Positions 10,385 to 23,281 of a stretch of 64,000 nucleotides of DNA are shown here, piece after piece (position 1 is the first letter of the stretch; each line of letters opens with the position of its first letter). Below the pieces are notes generated by a model, which searched no databases, was not told the DNA's origin, and saw only the letters and a program-made list of their open reading frames with translations. The position numbers and the translations under genes are program-made. This stretch comes from Turnera subulata (taxonomy: Eukaryota; Streptophyta; Magnoliopsida; Malpighiales; Passifloraceae). Where the stretch lies: the NCBI GenBank assembly GCA_028386065.3, contig JAKUCV010002172.1:285338-349337 (forward strand), written 5' to 3'.

Positions 10385-13383
10385 TGTAACACCCCGAATT
10401 TTTGGTATTTAATTATCATGAATTTTCAGAATTTTTAAAATTTTATTTCCAATTTTACCCTCGAGGAATTCTCGAATTTTTTGTCAAGGAAATTAATTAT
10501 TTTCCTCGGAGATATTAATTCTAAGTTGGAATCTTTCTTTGGCGGGATTTGGTTTGGAGCTTATGTGTGCTCAGGAGTGCAATGCAAAGGCATGAGTAGT
10601 TTCGTGTAAAACTACGTAGTTTTGGGATAGAAAAGAAAAAAGGAAAAAAATAATAAAACAAACAAAATGTTAACCGGGGGGAGGGGTTGACCGCATCTAA
10701 GCCAAACGGCGTCGTTTTGGCTGCGGGTAACCCTAACTCCCCACTTTCTTTTCTTTTCCCTCCTTCTCCCACTTTCTCTTTGCCTTCCCGTCTCGGTCGC
10801 CACTACCTTTTCTTTTCTCTCTTTTCTTTTTACTTCTCTTTTCTTTCTTCAGCTCTTCCATACCACGTTTTGCTCTCTCTCCCTTTGAAAGAACCGATGC
10901 CACCACCATCCTCTTTTCTCCTCCTTTCTCCTTCGGGCCGCCGTGACTATTACACGTCACCGCTGATAGAGGTTGTTGTCGCCGTTCACAGGCAAGGGTC
11001 GATGGGAGGAAGTGGAGTCGAGCTCGACTTGGGTGTGGCTGCAGACTCTTCGCGTCGCCATTGTTGTAGAGGGGACCGTCACGAGGTCGGGCTTCGTGAG
11101 GGGAAGCGTCTGTCTGTGGACGCATTGCCTCGTTTCCATTTGGTAAGGCAGACCCCTCTCTTCTCTTCCTTTCTTCTTCCTTCCGCTTCTTTACTATACC
11201 GATGAGGTTTGGGTTTGATGTTGGGGCTTCTCTTGTTTGTTTATGTGTTGGGTTGTTTGGTGGCCGACGGTGTTTGTTGCTCGGTGGTGGTTGTTGTGGG
11301 AGGTGGCTGTGCCGTGGGGTTGTTGATGACGGCGGATCCGGGGTTGTGCATGGTGGTCAGCGGGCTATCATCGTTGATAAATTGGCAGATTTCTACCGGA
11401 TCTGTGCTTGCAGGTGGTGTGGGTGTCGTTTTCGGGCAGTGTTGTGGCAAGGCTCGATTTGGGCTCGGTGAACACGATCTGGTCTCCAGTAAGCGTCTTT
11501 TGGCAATGTTGAATCTGTCTCCACGATTTGTATTTATGGTTTCGTTGATCTAGTTCTTGTTTGGGGTTGTTTGGGTTCTGGCAGATCGTTGTGGTTGCTC
11601 CGATGACTCGAATAGCTTTTCCGGCAAAGTTTGACTGAAATCTGGCGAAACTGTTTACTGTTCCGGCGAGCATCGGGAACCCGTCATTGAACGGTATTTT
11701 CTGGACGATGTTGTCTGTTTCAATTTCCGAGCATATCATGTAGTGTAATGGAATTAATTAATGTATAAGAAAGAAATGGATTTAGTGGAAACCGAGTTCG
11801 GAGAGAGTTGAGTGGCGTGGCCGGTTTATGTCCGACGCATATAGTACTTTTAGGCCGGAAAGTTGGACCCGGGAGTTCAGTTTAATACAGTTATGAGAAC
11901 GGGCCGGGCTTAGGCCCAATTAACGTCATATTAAGTTTATATGGGCTTTAGGCCCATGACTAATAAGGAGTGGGCTTTAAGCCCAATGTGTGTTTTGGAG
12001 ATTAGAGATAGTGCACTCTAGGCCCAATTGTTTACAACCGGATTTAAGTTAATACGGAATTTTGGAGTTTGGGCTTACACCCTGATCTTTTAGTAACGGG
12101 CTTAGAGATACGGGTTAAACTCGGTATTATATCATTAGCATGCATTTTATTTGTTGCGATGAATAAACATCGTATATGACTTGTATGTTCGTAGGATGTT
12201 ATGAACATAGGAATGTTAAGGCGAAACGAGGCTTCGGCTTCCGAGAAAATTAATATGGCCCAGGTGAGGACATATAAACCTTTGTATGTTTTACTGCCTA
12301 CAATACTATAACGGTAATGGTACCTAATGTGGAATGCTTGTTCAGCGTTGAATGTTGTATGCATGTATGCTTGGTGCCTGTTGTGCTATTGGCTAGTTTG
12401 CACTGCGAATACAATTAATAATTGTTGTGATTGGAATTGTGTGCCTATTTGTTCTCACATGCGTAAATTACACATGAAGTGTTTTGTTATGGATGAGATT
12501 ATGTTTTGGGATAGTGTGAGGTTATGGGCCGAAGGCCCGGATATGAGAATAATACACAAAGTTCACACATCCCTAGATAAACATAATGTATGGCACACAG
12601 AAATGTATAAGAATAACTAAGAATAAAATAGTTAATTCTACTGTGAAGTTGACCGGTAGCCCTGAAGGATGGTTGGGTACCTTCGGGTCACTTTATGCGG
12701 TTTAGCATGGTTACCCTAGGCGAAGGTAGGTGCACCCCTGGAATACTTGCACCAGTTTGGTGTAGCGGCCACTCGAGATTTATCGATGGTTTTTATGCCT
12801 CAGAATCTTCCCCTTCAGAGGTGCGACATTTGCGGTTTTGGCCAGATACGCTACCGAGACTTGACTCACAGTAGGGGGCCCTGAATAATAAAATACTCAA
12901 ACCATAATAAGCTATTTAACGATAGTAAACTTTCATCACTGATAACCAATTTAAGCTTGATGATGAATAGATGTTATGTGTTGTGCACAATGGCTTGTTT
13001 TGTGCACTGTGGCAGTGATTGCCAGGCATCGATGGGTTTGTATTTGATTTTTATTTGTAAACTCTGGTTTATTTGTTTGCGGTGAGACAGTGGTTGGTCT
13101 CACCCCCTCACGTCTTTTTTAGGTTAACTGTTAATTGAGCACTGGTGCATATCAGTAGGTGGCAGTGTCATCCTCTCCTCGGGTCGGATCCATAGGGTTC
13201 ATTTCATACATGTCATTTTATGTTATTTTTGTCTTCTGCTGCATACTCGGTTTCTTGTATAATTTATTATATAATTGTACATTGGTTATGTTGTTTGTAT
13301 CGTATCCCGAGTAGAAAGGGCAATTTGGTCTTTTTACATGTTTTAATTATTTAAATTGGGCAATTTGGGATACGGGCTTTTTA
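10385..13383 (+). mobile_element. 5' LTR of LARD member A (about 3.0 kb)
   Basis: It starts TGTAACACCCCGAATTTTTG and ends GGGATACGGGCTTTTTA, matching the complete LTRs at 18624 and 23282. It is followed directly by TTGGTAGCGGAGCAGG, the primer-binding-site region of the family. Shared landmarks include the 16-bp palindrome AAAACTACGTAGTTTT (10608-10623), the near-palindrome AAACGGCGTCGTTTTGG around 10704, GGACATATAAACCTTTGTAT near 12268, and the CAGTGGTTGGTCTCACCCCC block near 13089. The longest open frame inside (10687-11205) is pyrimidine-driven and has no recognised domain. Confidence 0.8.
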
Positions 13384-15629
13384 GTTGGTAGCGGAGCAGG
13401 CTTTAGATCCTTGGGGATGTGTTGATATGTTTTGTGATCTTGTGTGCCTAAGGTTGCTTTTTTTCTTGAGTCGTACACCTGTTGAGGGTCGGATTGACCC
13501 GGTACAGTCGTTGATGAAACGCCCGTGTCCCAATTTGTTAATATAAACTATAAGTTAAATATGAAATGACCAAATTGCCCTTATCATTCCCGGGACACAA
13601 AAATCATCAACTAAACCCCCCTATCCCAAAATATCTAATTAAATTAACTAAAACATGTGAAAAGACTGAATTGCCCTTTCTACCCGGGATACGACACAAA
13701 TAAGATAAACATCATATAATTACGCAGTATATCATACAATAAGTAATACAATTCTAGTATGCAGCGGAAGACAAATACATAAACAAATATGAATCTAATG
13801 CACCCTATGGATCCGTCCCGAAGAGGAAAGCACCGCCACCTGCTGATATACACCACTCTAGGGTTAGGGTTTTCGTCAAAAGCAAAACGGCGTCGTTTTG
13901 CTTCCAAACGACGTCAATTCGTCTTCAAGCCCTCCCTTGGTCAACCTGAAAGTCAAAACACACAAAAGTGTGTGTTTTATGTTATAGCTCAGCCCAAAAC
14001 TACGTAGTTTTAGACTAAACTACACCATGCCTTGTGTTTCACCACAAAATACAAATAAACTCCAAAAGAAATCCAATTACGGTTAAACTTCACCATTAAA
14101 TAAATATTTCCAAAGAAAAGAAGAAGAAATTAATAATAATCTTCTTGACCAAAAATTCTGGAAATTCCTTGAGGGTAAAAATTGGAAATAAAACTTAAAA
14201 AATTTCTTAAAATTCCATAGAAATTAATTACCGAAAATTCGGAGCGTTACAGTTGAAATGACATAGGCTGTTGCAAAGTTTGTATAGTGGAATATCCACT
14301 ACTTTATTAGAATCGGTGTAGACTGAGTACATTGTTGTTGCTTCTCCCTGTGTTGTTGCCGAAAGGTGCTTTCCTACAGTAACATGTCTGATAGTTCCAG
14401 AAATGGAACTGGCCAATACAAGTAAGAACCATCGGTTTGCTTTTGGATGTTACATCTGTCAAGAGATAATCTAATATGATGCTTGTGGATATGATTTTTG
14501 GTCATCTTGGTGATCAAGTTATTTATGGTCTGATTTGCTGAGCTCGAGGATTTGAATTTAGTTGTGAAATTATAATGTAGATTAAATCTTGTTTGGAGTT
14601 CGAGCTGATAAGTTCTTGAATTAATTTGAGGATTGAACTAATGGTAGATTTGGGGAAATGTCTTTCAATGATACTTGAGGTATTTAACTTGGTTGAGAAT
14701 TGAGGCATTGATGCTGTTTGTGATTAAAGAGTTTTGATCCTGAATTGTTGTTGAAGTTATCGCTTATATGCGGGTTGAGGATGCCGATAGTGTGTGCATA
14801 TTGAGGTTTGACTTTTAACGATGATGTAATTGGAAGTTTTGATTATACTAGTCTTGTTGAGGTTTAGGTTCACTCATCTCTTGTGGATATTGATAGTGTT
14901 TGGGTCATAAAGCTAGATTTGTGAGCTTGTCTTGGGCGATGTGGGTTAAATGTCTGGAGTATGATAGGGTAAGTGTTGGAATGAACTTGTAATACTTGGG
15001 TTCTTTATCAAAAGCATTGTGATGATCGTGGTTTGTTATGGTTTGAGAGATAGATTCATGAGTATGAGTTATGAAAGGATGTTTGGGTCTTACGGAATCC
15101 AAGTTATAGAGGTATAATTGTGATACTTCTGTAATGATCGGGCTCTAGTGCTTAAGGTATGTTCCGGGAATTATACTAATTTGGCAATATTGGTGTATGG
15201 TAAAGGAAATATTTTGAGGTTCGGAACATTAAATAGATTATGGATTTTTGGTCTTGAGGTATTCACAGTGGGAGTGATGATCTTATTACTTAGGTGGATT
15301 AAAAGATTTGGATATATCTGGTTGACTGATGATAAATATAATTGCTTATGGATTCTGGTATTATCATCGGTGATGATGGTTGGATAAAACTCTTGGGTTA
15401 GTGCTTTGATCTTATGCTCTATTGATCATGTTTGGCTAAAGTCGATGATTGACTTGGTATATTGGAGTTCTTGCTTGGAAATGTGATTGATGGTCATGAT
15501 GATTCTACTTGGTGATTTTGGCCAACGGTATTTTGATACCGGCTGACACTTGTTTGTGTCAGCTAAGCACTTGGTTGCTTGACTTGTCTTGAAATTTCGA
15601 GGACGAAATTTTGTTAAATGGGGTAAAAC
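13384..15629 (+). mobile_element. Internal region of LARD member A, no gag or pol
   Basis: After the primer-binding-site-like segment at 13384-13400 the sequence is collinear with the internal region of member B (21656-23281): TGTTGCAAAGTTTG, GGAATATCCACT, CTTATATGCGGGTTGAGGAT, CTTGTGGATATTGATA. It ends with TTTCGAGGACGAAATTT and a purine-rich GGGGTAAAAC tract before a TG. That tail is typical of the end of chromovirus (Tekay/Del-type) gypsy pol plus polypurine tract. No reading frame of useful length exists. The only insertion is the solo LTR at 13515-14251. The 3' LTR is lost after about 9 bp (TGTAACGCC at 15630). Confidence 0.7.
13515..14251 (-). mobile_element. Nested solo LTR of the same LARD family, minus orientation
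   Basis: It reads TGAAACGCCCGTGTCCC at its left end and GGAGCGTTACA at its right end. These are the inverse of the family's LTR end and start. The perfect 5-bp duplication GTTGA is present at 13510-13514 and 14252-14256. At 737 bp it is much shorter than the 3-kb LTRs: the terminal blocks, the AAAACTACGTAGTTTT palindrome (13996-14011) and AAAACGGCGTCGTTTTG (13884-13900) remain but about 2.3 kb of the middle is missing. It sits inside the internal region of member A. Confidence 0.85.
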
Positions 15630-16201
15630 TGTAACGCCACAAAAACCTGATGGATACCAAGAAAACCCACCCCATAACCGGTTTGAATCTTTTAAAAAAT
15701 ATATTATTTGTTTGTAATGAACTATAATAATAGTAATAACAATAAATATAAAATAAATAACACTTAAATTTATAATAAACAACTATGACTATTTTCTGTT
15801 TCTCTTTTAGCATAAATTTTTTTTTCTCTCTTTTCAATATTCAATCGAAATTAAAAAAAAAAGTAACAGTAGTAGCGACACACAAGCTAATATAAACAAA
15901 AGAGCCTAATATTCAACACCAACTCAAAACTTAGAAACAAAATAATACAAAAAACAAATTCTTGATTTTTTTTCTCCTCTTTTTTTTTCCCTCTTCAAGG
16001 AACTGAACAGATATCAATCAAACTAAGTAATGGATGACAAAACATTTCAACTACAACTTCACCACAGACGAAATTGTCGCCCTTTAACAATTGATCCAAT
16101 AATCGGAACCGCCACAGACAGGGCGAAATCTATAAATTTCCAGCATGTGGGAATCGAGGAGGGGAAAGCGGAAGTCCCTACGAGTGATGAGACCTAGGGG
16201 A

Positions 16202-16342
16202 CCCATCCCCATAGTAGACGAAGTCATTGAACCCGTGTTTACGATTGGAGGACCACTGGTCGAAGTAAGACTTGCCATCAACGCCAATCAAGGTACCCTG
16301 GCCATCCATCCGACCCGATCTACACTCCTCCTCGTAGATGGC
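16202..16342 (-). pseudogene. MORN-repeat fragment, PIP5K-like
   Basis: A minus-strand frame (open from 16417 to 16178) contains two consecutive MORN units. The first spans IYEEECRSGRMDGQGT and the second YFDQWSSNRKHGF, followed by YYGDG. Preceded by GKFSLLSSA, this matches the arrangement in the N-terminal MORN region of plant phosphatidylinositol-4-phosphate 5-kinases (GKFSW.SGA.YEGEFKSGRM.G.G). Conserved glycines are replaced in places (YEG to YEE, Y.GQW to YFDQW), there is no kinase domain and the frame ends soon after. It is therefore a captured, decaying fragment. Another MORN protein is possible. Confidence 0.6.
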
Positions 16343-16837
16343 GCTGGAGAGCAAGGAGAACTTCCCCAAACCGGAGGGCCATCGTAGCGGTGACCAAGTG
16401 ACAGTTTGCAGGTGCAAGGAGAAGATCGACTACTACAATGGTGTCTTCTTTGTTGTGTTTGCTGGTGGAGGAGGAGGCGTGCGTGTTGATGGGGGGGGAT
16501 TGTGGGGGGATTGTATTCAATTTTGAGTATGATCGTGGAGGGATTCTTGAGAATTGATAGTTTAAAAAAAATACAATGATAATTGAGGAGAAAAAGAAAG
16601 GGAAACAATTGCCTAATTTAATTGTGATAGACCCAAGTTTTGGGAACTGGAGGGACGATGATAAAGGAGCAAAAGAAAAGAAAATGATTGACCTAATTTA
16701 ATTGTATTTATTTGTATTTAGATGATAATACTAATACATATTAGGAAGAAAAGGAAAAACACGTTAAAGGAAAGTAAAATTTTTAAAAAGGGATGTAAAT
16801 AACAAAATTTAATTGTATTTATCATTATTTAGTATTT

Positions 16838-16942
<105 letters not shown>

Positions 16943-17040
16943 TTATTAAGAAATAGTAGGCTTTTTTAAAAAATTCAAACCAGTTAAGGGTGGGTTTTTT
17001 TGGGCGGGTTTTTGTTGGTATCTATCGGGTTTTGGGTTGA

Positions 17041-18618
17041 ATTGGTGAAGAACCCGAATTAGTTGCATGTGGAATCCACAAAGACACACAGATCCAATGT
17101 GCCCACCCATACTCTAAAACGATGTCGTTTGATACGAGACGTCATCATTTTAAAACACCTCACAAACCTCAAACTGGGTAGCCTGCCACGTCAGCACGTA
17201 CCTGACTAGGGGATCACAACTGGGCTGCCCAAGGAAGATGGGGGTACATGACCGGCTAAACAAAAAGTGGGGGTATGTAATTTGTCAAAACACTAAAGAT
17301 GGGGGCCTAAGAAACCCAAAAACCTATAGGCTTTCAAATACACTTGAGATTAAAGTTACTTGTGCTTTTAGAGCTTCTGGGACCTTCCGTACTTTATGGC
17401 GCTACTTCGGGTTTTTGTGTTTTGTGTCGTCCCGCTCTTAAGTTTTATTCTTGTGCTTTCCTTAAGTGGAAGCCCCGTCCTTGCTCGCTTTCTTTTTTAT
17501 CTTGTCGGTCATCACTCGGTGTTTTTTAGTGGTCTGCATGTATTGGGCAGATGTTTCTGCCTTTGGTAGATATTTGAATGCTCATTGGGTTTCTCATCTT
17601 CTGAGCAGTTGATTTCTTTTGGAGAATTCTTTACTTCTTATAGAAGGATTCCTTCTTCCTTTCAGTTGGCGTTTTGCTCCATGTTACAGGTCCTCTCTTC
17701 GAACTACATCTTGCTTTAATTAAAACATTGTCAGCTACTCATTTTACTTTCGTTGGTTTTTTTGCCTTCTCAGCGGTCTTTTTTCTCTACTTTCCGCAAA
17801 CGGCCGAGCTCTAATGAGGGTTCCTCTCTCCCGATGTTAACTTGCTTTGATTAAAGCATCTTGTGCTCTTTTGTAAGGGTCTGCGTTATTTTCAGCTGCC
17901 TTTTTAGAGCTTTGTATTAACATTCAGCTTCCTTCGCCTTGTTTGAATGATCGTGCGATTTATTAATTTATAACTCTTCTCGAGCTTCTTTATTTTCCAC
18001 TTCTATCCTCTCTTAGGTATCTTTATGGTTCCATTTAGAGCTTCCACTCCTCTTCATTAGCTTCTGGTATCCTAGCACCTCAATAAAGGTCTTCACAAAC
18101 AATCGCTTTATTTTTTGTAGCGATTTTCTTGGAAATCAGTAGCCTCCCTTCCACTTGAGCCTCATGGGGTGTGTGTTGCCACCACAGAAGCTTTTCGCAA
18201 CCTGAGCATCCTAACTAGTCCTTGTAAATTTTTGCAGCTTTCTTAAGGGTATTGTTAGGCTTCCGTCAAATTTATCCTTTCTGGTCCATTCTCTTCGTTC
18301 TTCAGGCCTGACCATCAACTCCTGGCCTTTATTCGTCGGGTTGACCCGATCTTGCCATTCCGGTCCACTGAAGGTTCCTCCTACAGCTTCAACACAGGTT
18401 CCTGCCAGTTCCACTATAACGTCTTTCTGCCTAGTTGTGGTGATCTTTCTCTGTCTCCTGCCTCCTCTAGAGGCCTTTTGGAGATTTCCTTTGGAATTCG
18501 GTACTCTTTCCAAGTCTTGGCTGCTCCTCGAGCAGGGTTCTAAATGGACATCAGCGTTCTGACCGCTTGTTGGCACTTAAGGTTTCCCCTGCTTCGTTTT
18601 TCGGAATGAGTACTTACT
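17041..18618. other. Unclassified T-rich region, left flank of LARD member B
   Basis: The plus strand is strongly pyrimidine-rich from 17340 onward. A minus-strand frame at 18211-18576 (121 codons, with VVELAGTC- and RKLQKFTRTS-like stretches) has no domain I recognise. The region resumes at 26235 after the LARD insertion, so 17041-18623 and 26235-about 26690 were once contiguous. It may be an old retroelement; I could not place it. Confidence 0.35.
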
Positions 18619-18623
18619 GCTCC

Positions 18624-21600
18624 TGTAACGCCCCGAATTTTCGGTACTTAATTTTTGGAATTTTTTTAAAAAAATTTTTACCTTCTTGGAATTTTTACCT
18701 TCTCGGAATTTTCAAGAAGTTTTCGCCAAAGGAAATTAATTTCCTTGAACGTTGAAGGGTTGTTAATTAAAAGTTTTAATGGGATTTTAATTGAATCATT
18801 AGTATTTGAAATTTAATTGGTTAAGCAAAGTTTATGGAATCATTTAAATAGGAGGCTATCATGCAAACACAAAGTATTGTCTCGTTTATCAAAACTACGT
18901 AGTTTGGCTTGTGGCAAACATAAAAACATAAAGTTTTGTGTGTTTTGACCAAAGGAGCATAGACAGACGAGGCATTGGAGACATCGGTCAAAATGACATG
19001 AAACATGGGTATACAATGTCCTTTTGTTTCTTGTAGGATTGAACACGTTCTAACCTTCTTTTTCCTCTTTCTCATTCTTTTCTCTTCTCCAAAGTCGTTC
19101 ACACCCTCACATCTCTTCTCTTCTCCCTCACCCACACAACTCTCTTTTATTTCCTCTAAAATTCACAAGCCGCCACTGCCACACCAAGCCATCAGCCCTT
19201 CCTCTCTTTTATTTATTTTTATTCTATTTAATCTCTTTTTACCTCTATTCACTCGATCTATGATGCTCCCGGGTACACATGGCAGAGACGGCGAGACTCG
19301 GCATGGTGGAGGAGGACCGATAGATGCACCGGCAACGGGGTTGATGAGGGAAGAGACGATACCCCTCTGGTTTCGAGGCGTGCGATGTGGTTGTCGAGCC
19401 AAACACGTTTTGGCAGCGAATGGGCTTGCTGACGGGTTGGTTACTGCAGTCGTCAAGTTGTGGCTTTTGGTTTTGGTGGTTGAGGATTAGTGATTGTTGT
19501 CCGGCTAATGGATTAACCCTTGGCATGGGACTGATGCTGGGCTGCATGTTACAGGACTTTAATGCAAGCTTTAGTGATAACCTTGTGTTTTGAGTCAAGG
19601 ATTGGGTTGTGGTTATGTTGGCCAGTTCAATGAGAATAAGTCCTGTGGTGCTTGATATGGAATTCGGTAAGGTTTCAACAATTGTTGGTATTTTCGAGTT
19701 AATTCTTAAATTGGATTGTCATTGCCCAAATGCTAGTCACTCCAAGTGACGTAGCATGCTTTATATCTTACATTGGCTTGTATATAGTATATAATTAATA
19801 ATTGATTAGTGGAAGTTGTTGCTAGTCTTATAAATGATTTATCTAAATCCTAGTTTTATTGGACCTATGTTTTAATTTTGGTATCTAGGTCCAAAATGAA
19901 ATGTTGGTTTAACATTGTTAATTTGATGCAAGCTCAATTACGGCACCTGACCTACCGTACTAGTAATTTAAGGTGGTATGTGAAATACTATTTGGGCCAA
20001 TTATAATGGATTTAGTGGACTGATTAATGTGAGGATAAGAATATGATTAATTCAATTAATTAGTTGTTCACATGGTTAGCAGTTGTTTTGTATACGCTTT
20101 AAATAGAAAAATAAATCCGGTTCTATGTAATCATGGGGTTTAAATATTTGCTGCGGGGCCTTAGGCTAGGCTTTAAAAATAAAACGATATTGGTTTGTCA
20201 GCAAACAAAGTTGAAACTCTTTATTACATTAAAATCTTATGCCTCAGGTTTTGACACAGAACTTAGTTGCAAATGATTTTTCTTTAGTTGTAATAAAGGG
20301 ACCCAGATTCCAATCTTTCAGGGTAGCTTGACATGGTAAATTCCTCCTAGTTGCATCTCATGCACGCCGGCAAAGGATTTTATTCATAACCAATTGCGTA
20401 CTAAGCATGCATCTCATGTTATGCCTGTGTATGCTATACTTGATACATGCGTCAATGCTTAGGCATCGGTGATACCCTAGGAGCAGCAAGGTTTTATGAC
20501 GACGCCGATTTGGACGCTAGCTATCTAATATTTCAAGTGAGGACATATAAACCTTTGTATGCGTTACTGCCTACAATACTCGGTTAATTGACATGGTTTA
20601 TAAAGTGGTAATATCCGTTTGGCATTGAATGTTGTATGCGTGTATGTTGTGTTGATGTTGTTGTTTGCACGGTGAATCCTGATAACGATATCTTTGTTGT
20701 TGTGTGCTTGATTATATGTGAATCGTGTGCCTGTATGTTATGATATGCCTGTTGAGTATGCTTTGTTGTTATGCTAAATAACATGATTTATGATTTTGAG
20801 GTTGTGTGGTGGACTGTGGGCTGGAGGCCCGAAATTGAGATTAAATATCTAAATCCTACAACCCTGGATAATCATACTTACTGCATACATAATACCTTGA
20901 GTATGGTTGAGGATAAAGTACAGAAAAAATCTACTACTGTGGGGCTGTTGACCGTTTGGTTCGAGCGGGAAGTGATACCCCTCGGGATTGCATGCGGGAT
21001 AGCATGGTATATGCGGTTTAGCGTATGGGTCTGTGATGACCGGTTCTACCTCCCTCTTTCTCTCTGTCTCTCTCTCTCAGTGATTGTATTTGGGCATACG
21101 CCCTGATTATTATGGGCTTATGCCCTGGTTGTCTCATGAGATGGGACCGAGCTCGACGCACACAGTAAATGGTCCTAATAAAATATTCAATCCTAATAAC
21201 GATAAAGTACAACGATAATAAGATGATTAAAGTCAAGTGTTGGTTTGAAGTCTAATGATTACTTTGTGTTGTGCATTGTGACTTGTTTGTGCACTGTGTT
21301 GCTACTGCCTGATGCCGGTGTATTTGTGGTTGATTTGTATTTGTATACTATGGTTTATTTGTTTGCGGTGAGACAGTGGTTGGTCTCACCCCCTCACAGA
21401 CTTTATACAGAATAACTGATCGATGATCAGGGATGCATATCAGCAGGTGGCGGTGTTGTCCTCTCCTCAAGTTTGATCCATAGAGTATATTACATTCATG
21501 TTTCTTTGTGTATATGTCTACCGCTGCATACTTGTATTGTATTATTTATTGTATGATTGATTGTTGATCATGTTGGTGTTATCGCAGACGGACATTTTTG

Positions 21601-21655
21601 TCTTTTCACATGTTATAATTAATTTAATTAGATATTTTGGGATACAGGCGTTTCA
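18624..21655 (+). repeat. 5' LTR of LARD member B (3032 bp)
   Basis: It carries the AAAACTACGTAGTTT palindrome (18891-18905), a pyrimidine-rich segment (19040-19250) that probably lies near the transcription start, a GGACATATAAACCTTTGTAT block (20540) and a CT-rich run (21054-21080). Relative to the 3' LTR it has about 110 extra bases at 20350-20462, which contain two ATGCATCTCATG-like units; loss between short repeats in the other copy is the simplest explanation. The 161-codon frame at 19005-19490 is also present in the other LTR and has no recognised domain. Confidence 0.85.
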
Positions 21656-23281
21656 GTTTGGTAGCGGAGCAGGTTGTAGATCCTTGGGGGATGTGTTGAT
21701 ACGTTTTGTTTTCTTATGTGCATGAGTCTACTCCTTTTCGAGTCGTCTGTTACATTGTTATATGCATTCATATGGTGAGTCGTACTATGGATCTGGTGGA
21801 GGACACGCACCTGCTGAGGGTCGGAGCGACCCGTTATTGTTGTTGAAATGACATATTTACCTTTACAGCTTAGGTTGTTGCAAAGTTTGTTTGGTGGAAT
21901 ATCCACTGCTTTATTAGAGTCAGTGTGGACTCTTATGTTTCTTGTCTGTGTGAGTACAGTGTTGTTGCTTCTCCCTGTGTTGTTGCCGGAAGGTGCTTTC
22001 CTACGGTAACATGTTTGATAGTTCCAAAAACAGAACTGGCCAGCACCAGTAAGAGCCATCGATTTGTTTTTGGATGTTACATCTGTTAAGAGATGAATTG
22101 ATACGATGCTTGTGGATATAATTCCTGTAAACTTGGTGATCATGTTATTTGTGGTCTGATTATTTGAGCTCGAGTAGTTGAAGTTACTTGTGAAATTATA
22201 TATGGATTAAATATTGTTTGAAGATCGAGCTGATAATATTTTTTTTTAATTAATTTGAGGTTGATTAAATGACATGATTGTAGAATTACCTTTTAATGAT
22301 ACTTGAGGTATTTAACATGATGGAGATTTGAGGTATTGATGGTGTTTGTGATTAAAGAGTTTTGATCATGAATTGTTGTTGAAGTTATCGCTTATATGCG
22401 GGTTGAGGATGCCGATAGTGTGTTCATATTGAGGTTTGACCTTTGACGGTGATGTAATTGGAGGTTTTGATTATACTACTCTTGTTGAGGTTTAAGTTCA
22501 CTCCTCTCTTGTGGATATTGATAATGTTTGGGTTATAAGGCTAGATTTGTGAGCTTGTATGTCTAGAGTATGATAGGGTAAGTGTTGGAATGAACTTGTA
22601 ATATTTGGGTTCCTTATCAAAAGCATTGTGATGATCGTGGTAATTATGGTTTGAGAGTTAGATTAATGTGTATGAGTTATAAAAGGATGTTTGGGTTTTG
22701 AGGAATCCAAGGTATAGAATTATAATTATGATATCTCGGTGATGATTGGTTTCTAGTGCCTATGATATGTTTCGGGAATTATACAATTATGGCTGAGTTG
22801 GTGTGTGAAAAGGGAAATACTTTGAGGTTCAGAGCATGAAATAGATTATGGATTTTTGGTTTTGAGGTATTCACAATGGTAGTGATGATCTCGTTACTTA
22901 GGTAACAATTTTGGGTTCCATTACCGGAGAATATGCTTAATGGATTAAAAGATTGGATATATTTGGTTGAGTGTGGTAAATGAAATGGTTTAGGGACTCT
23001 GGTATTATTAATGTTGATAAGACCCTTGGGTGACACCCTTTGGTCAATGTTTTTGATCTTTTCACTCTATGGATCTTGTGTGACTGAAGTCGATGATTGA
23101 CTTGGTATATCGGAGTTACTTGCTTGGAAATGTGATTGAGGGACATGATAGTGCTACTTGGTAGTTTTGGCCAATGGTATTTTGGAAACTGGGTGACACC
23201 CATTGTGTCACTTAAGCACTTGGTTGCTTGACTTTCTCTATAAACTTCGAGGGAAGAAATTTTTATTAAGCGGGGTAGAAC
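21656..23281 (+). other. Non-coding internal region of LARD member B
   Basis: This is collinear with the interior of member A (13384-15629) over most of its length, although neither encodes protein. The longest frames, such as minus 21628-22143, run across the LTR boundary and are not conserved in member A. Conserved blocks include GGAATATCCACT with flanking sequence, CTTATATGCGGGTTGAGGAT and AGTGTTGGAATGAACTTGTA. Confidence 0.7.

Noticed and set aside
10687..11205. 172-codon frame in LARD LTR A
   Set aside because: Composition is driven by CT-rich sequence; overlapping long frames occur on the other strand and the frame is not kept in related LTRs.
13089..13110. GGTGAGACAGTGGTTGGTCTC as a possible tRNA or riboswitch element
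   Set aside because: It is a short LTR-internal inverted repeat shared by all family LTRs, with no tRNA fold or A/B box arrangement.
13515..14251. First read as a TIR DNA transposon because TGAAACGCCC and GAGCGTTACA look inverted
   Set aside because: The ends match LTR termini of the complete member with TG...CA and a 5-bp duplication, so it is a solo LTR.
19005..19490. 161-codon frame repeated at 23677-24162
   Set aside because: Present twice only because it lies in both LTRs of one element; it starts in a pyrimidine-rich leader, has no recognised domain and has a competing frame on the other strand.
21628..22143. 171-codon minus-strand frame
   Set aside because: Crosses the LTR/interior boundary and is not conserved in the matching interior of member A.
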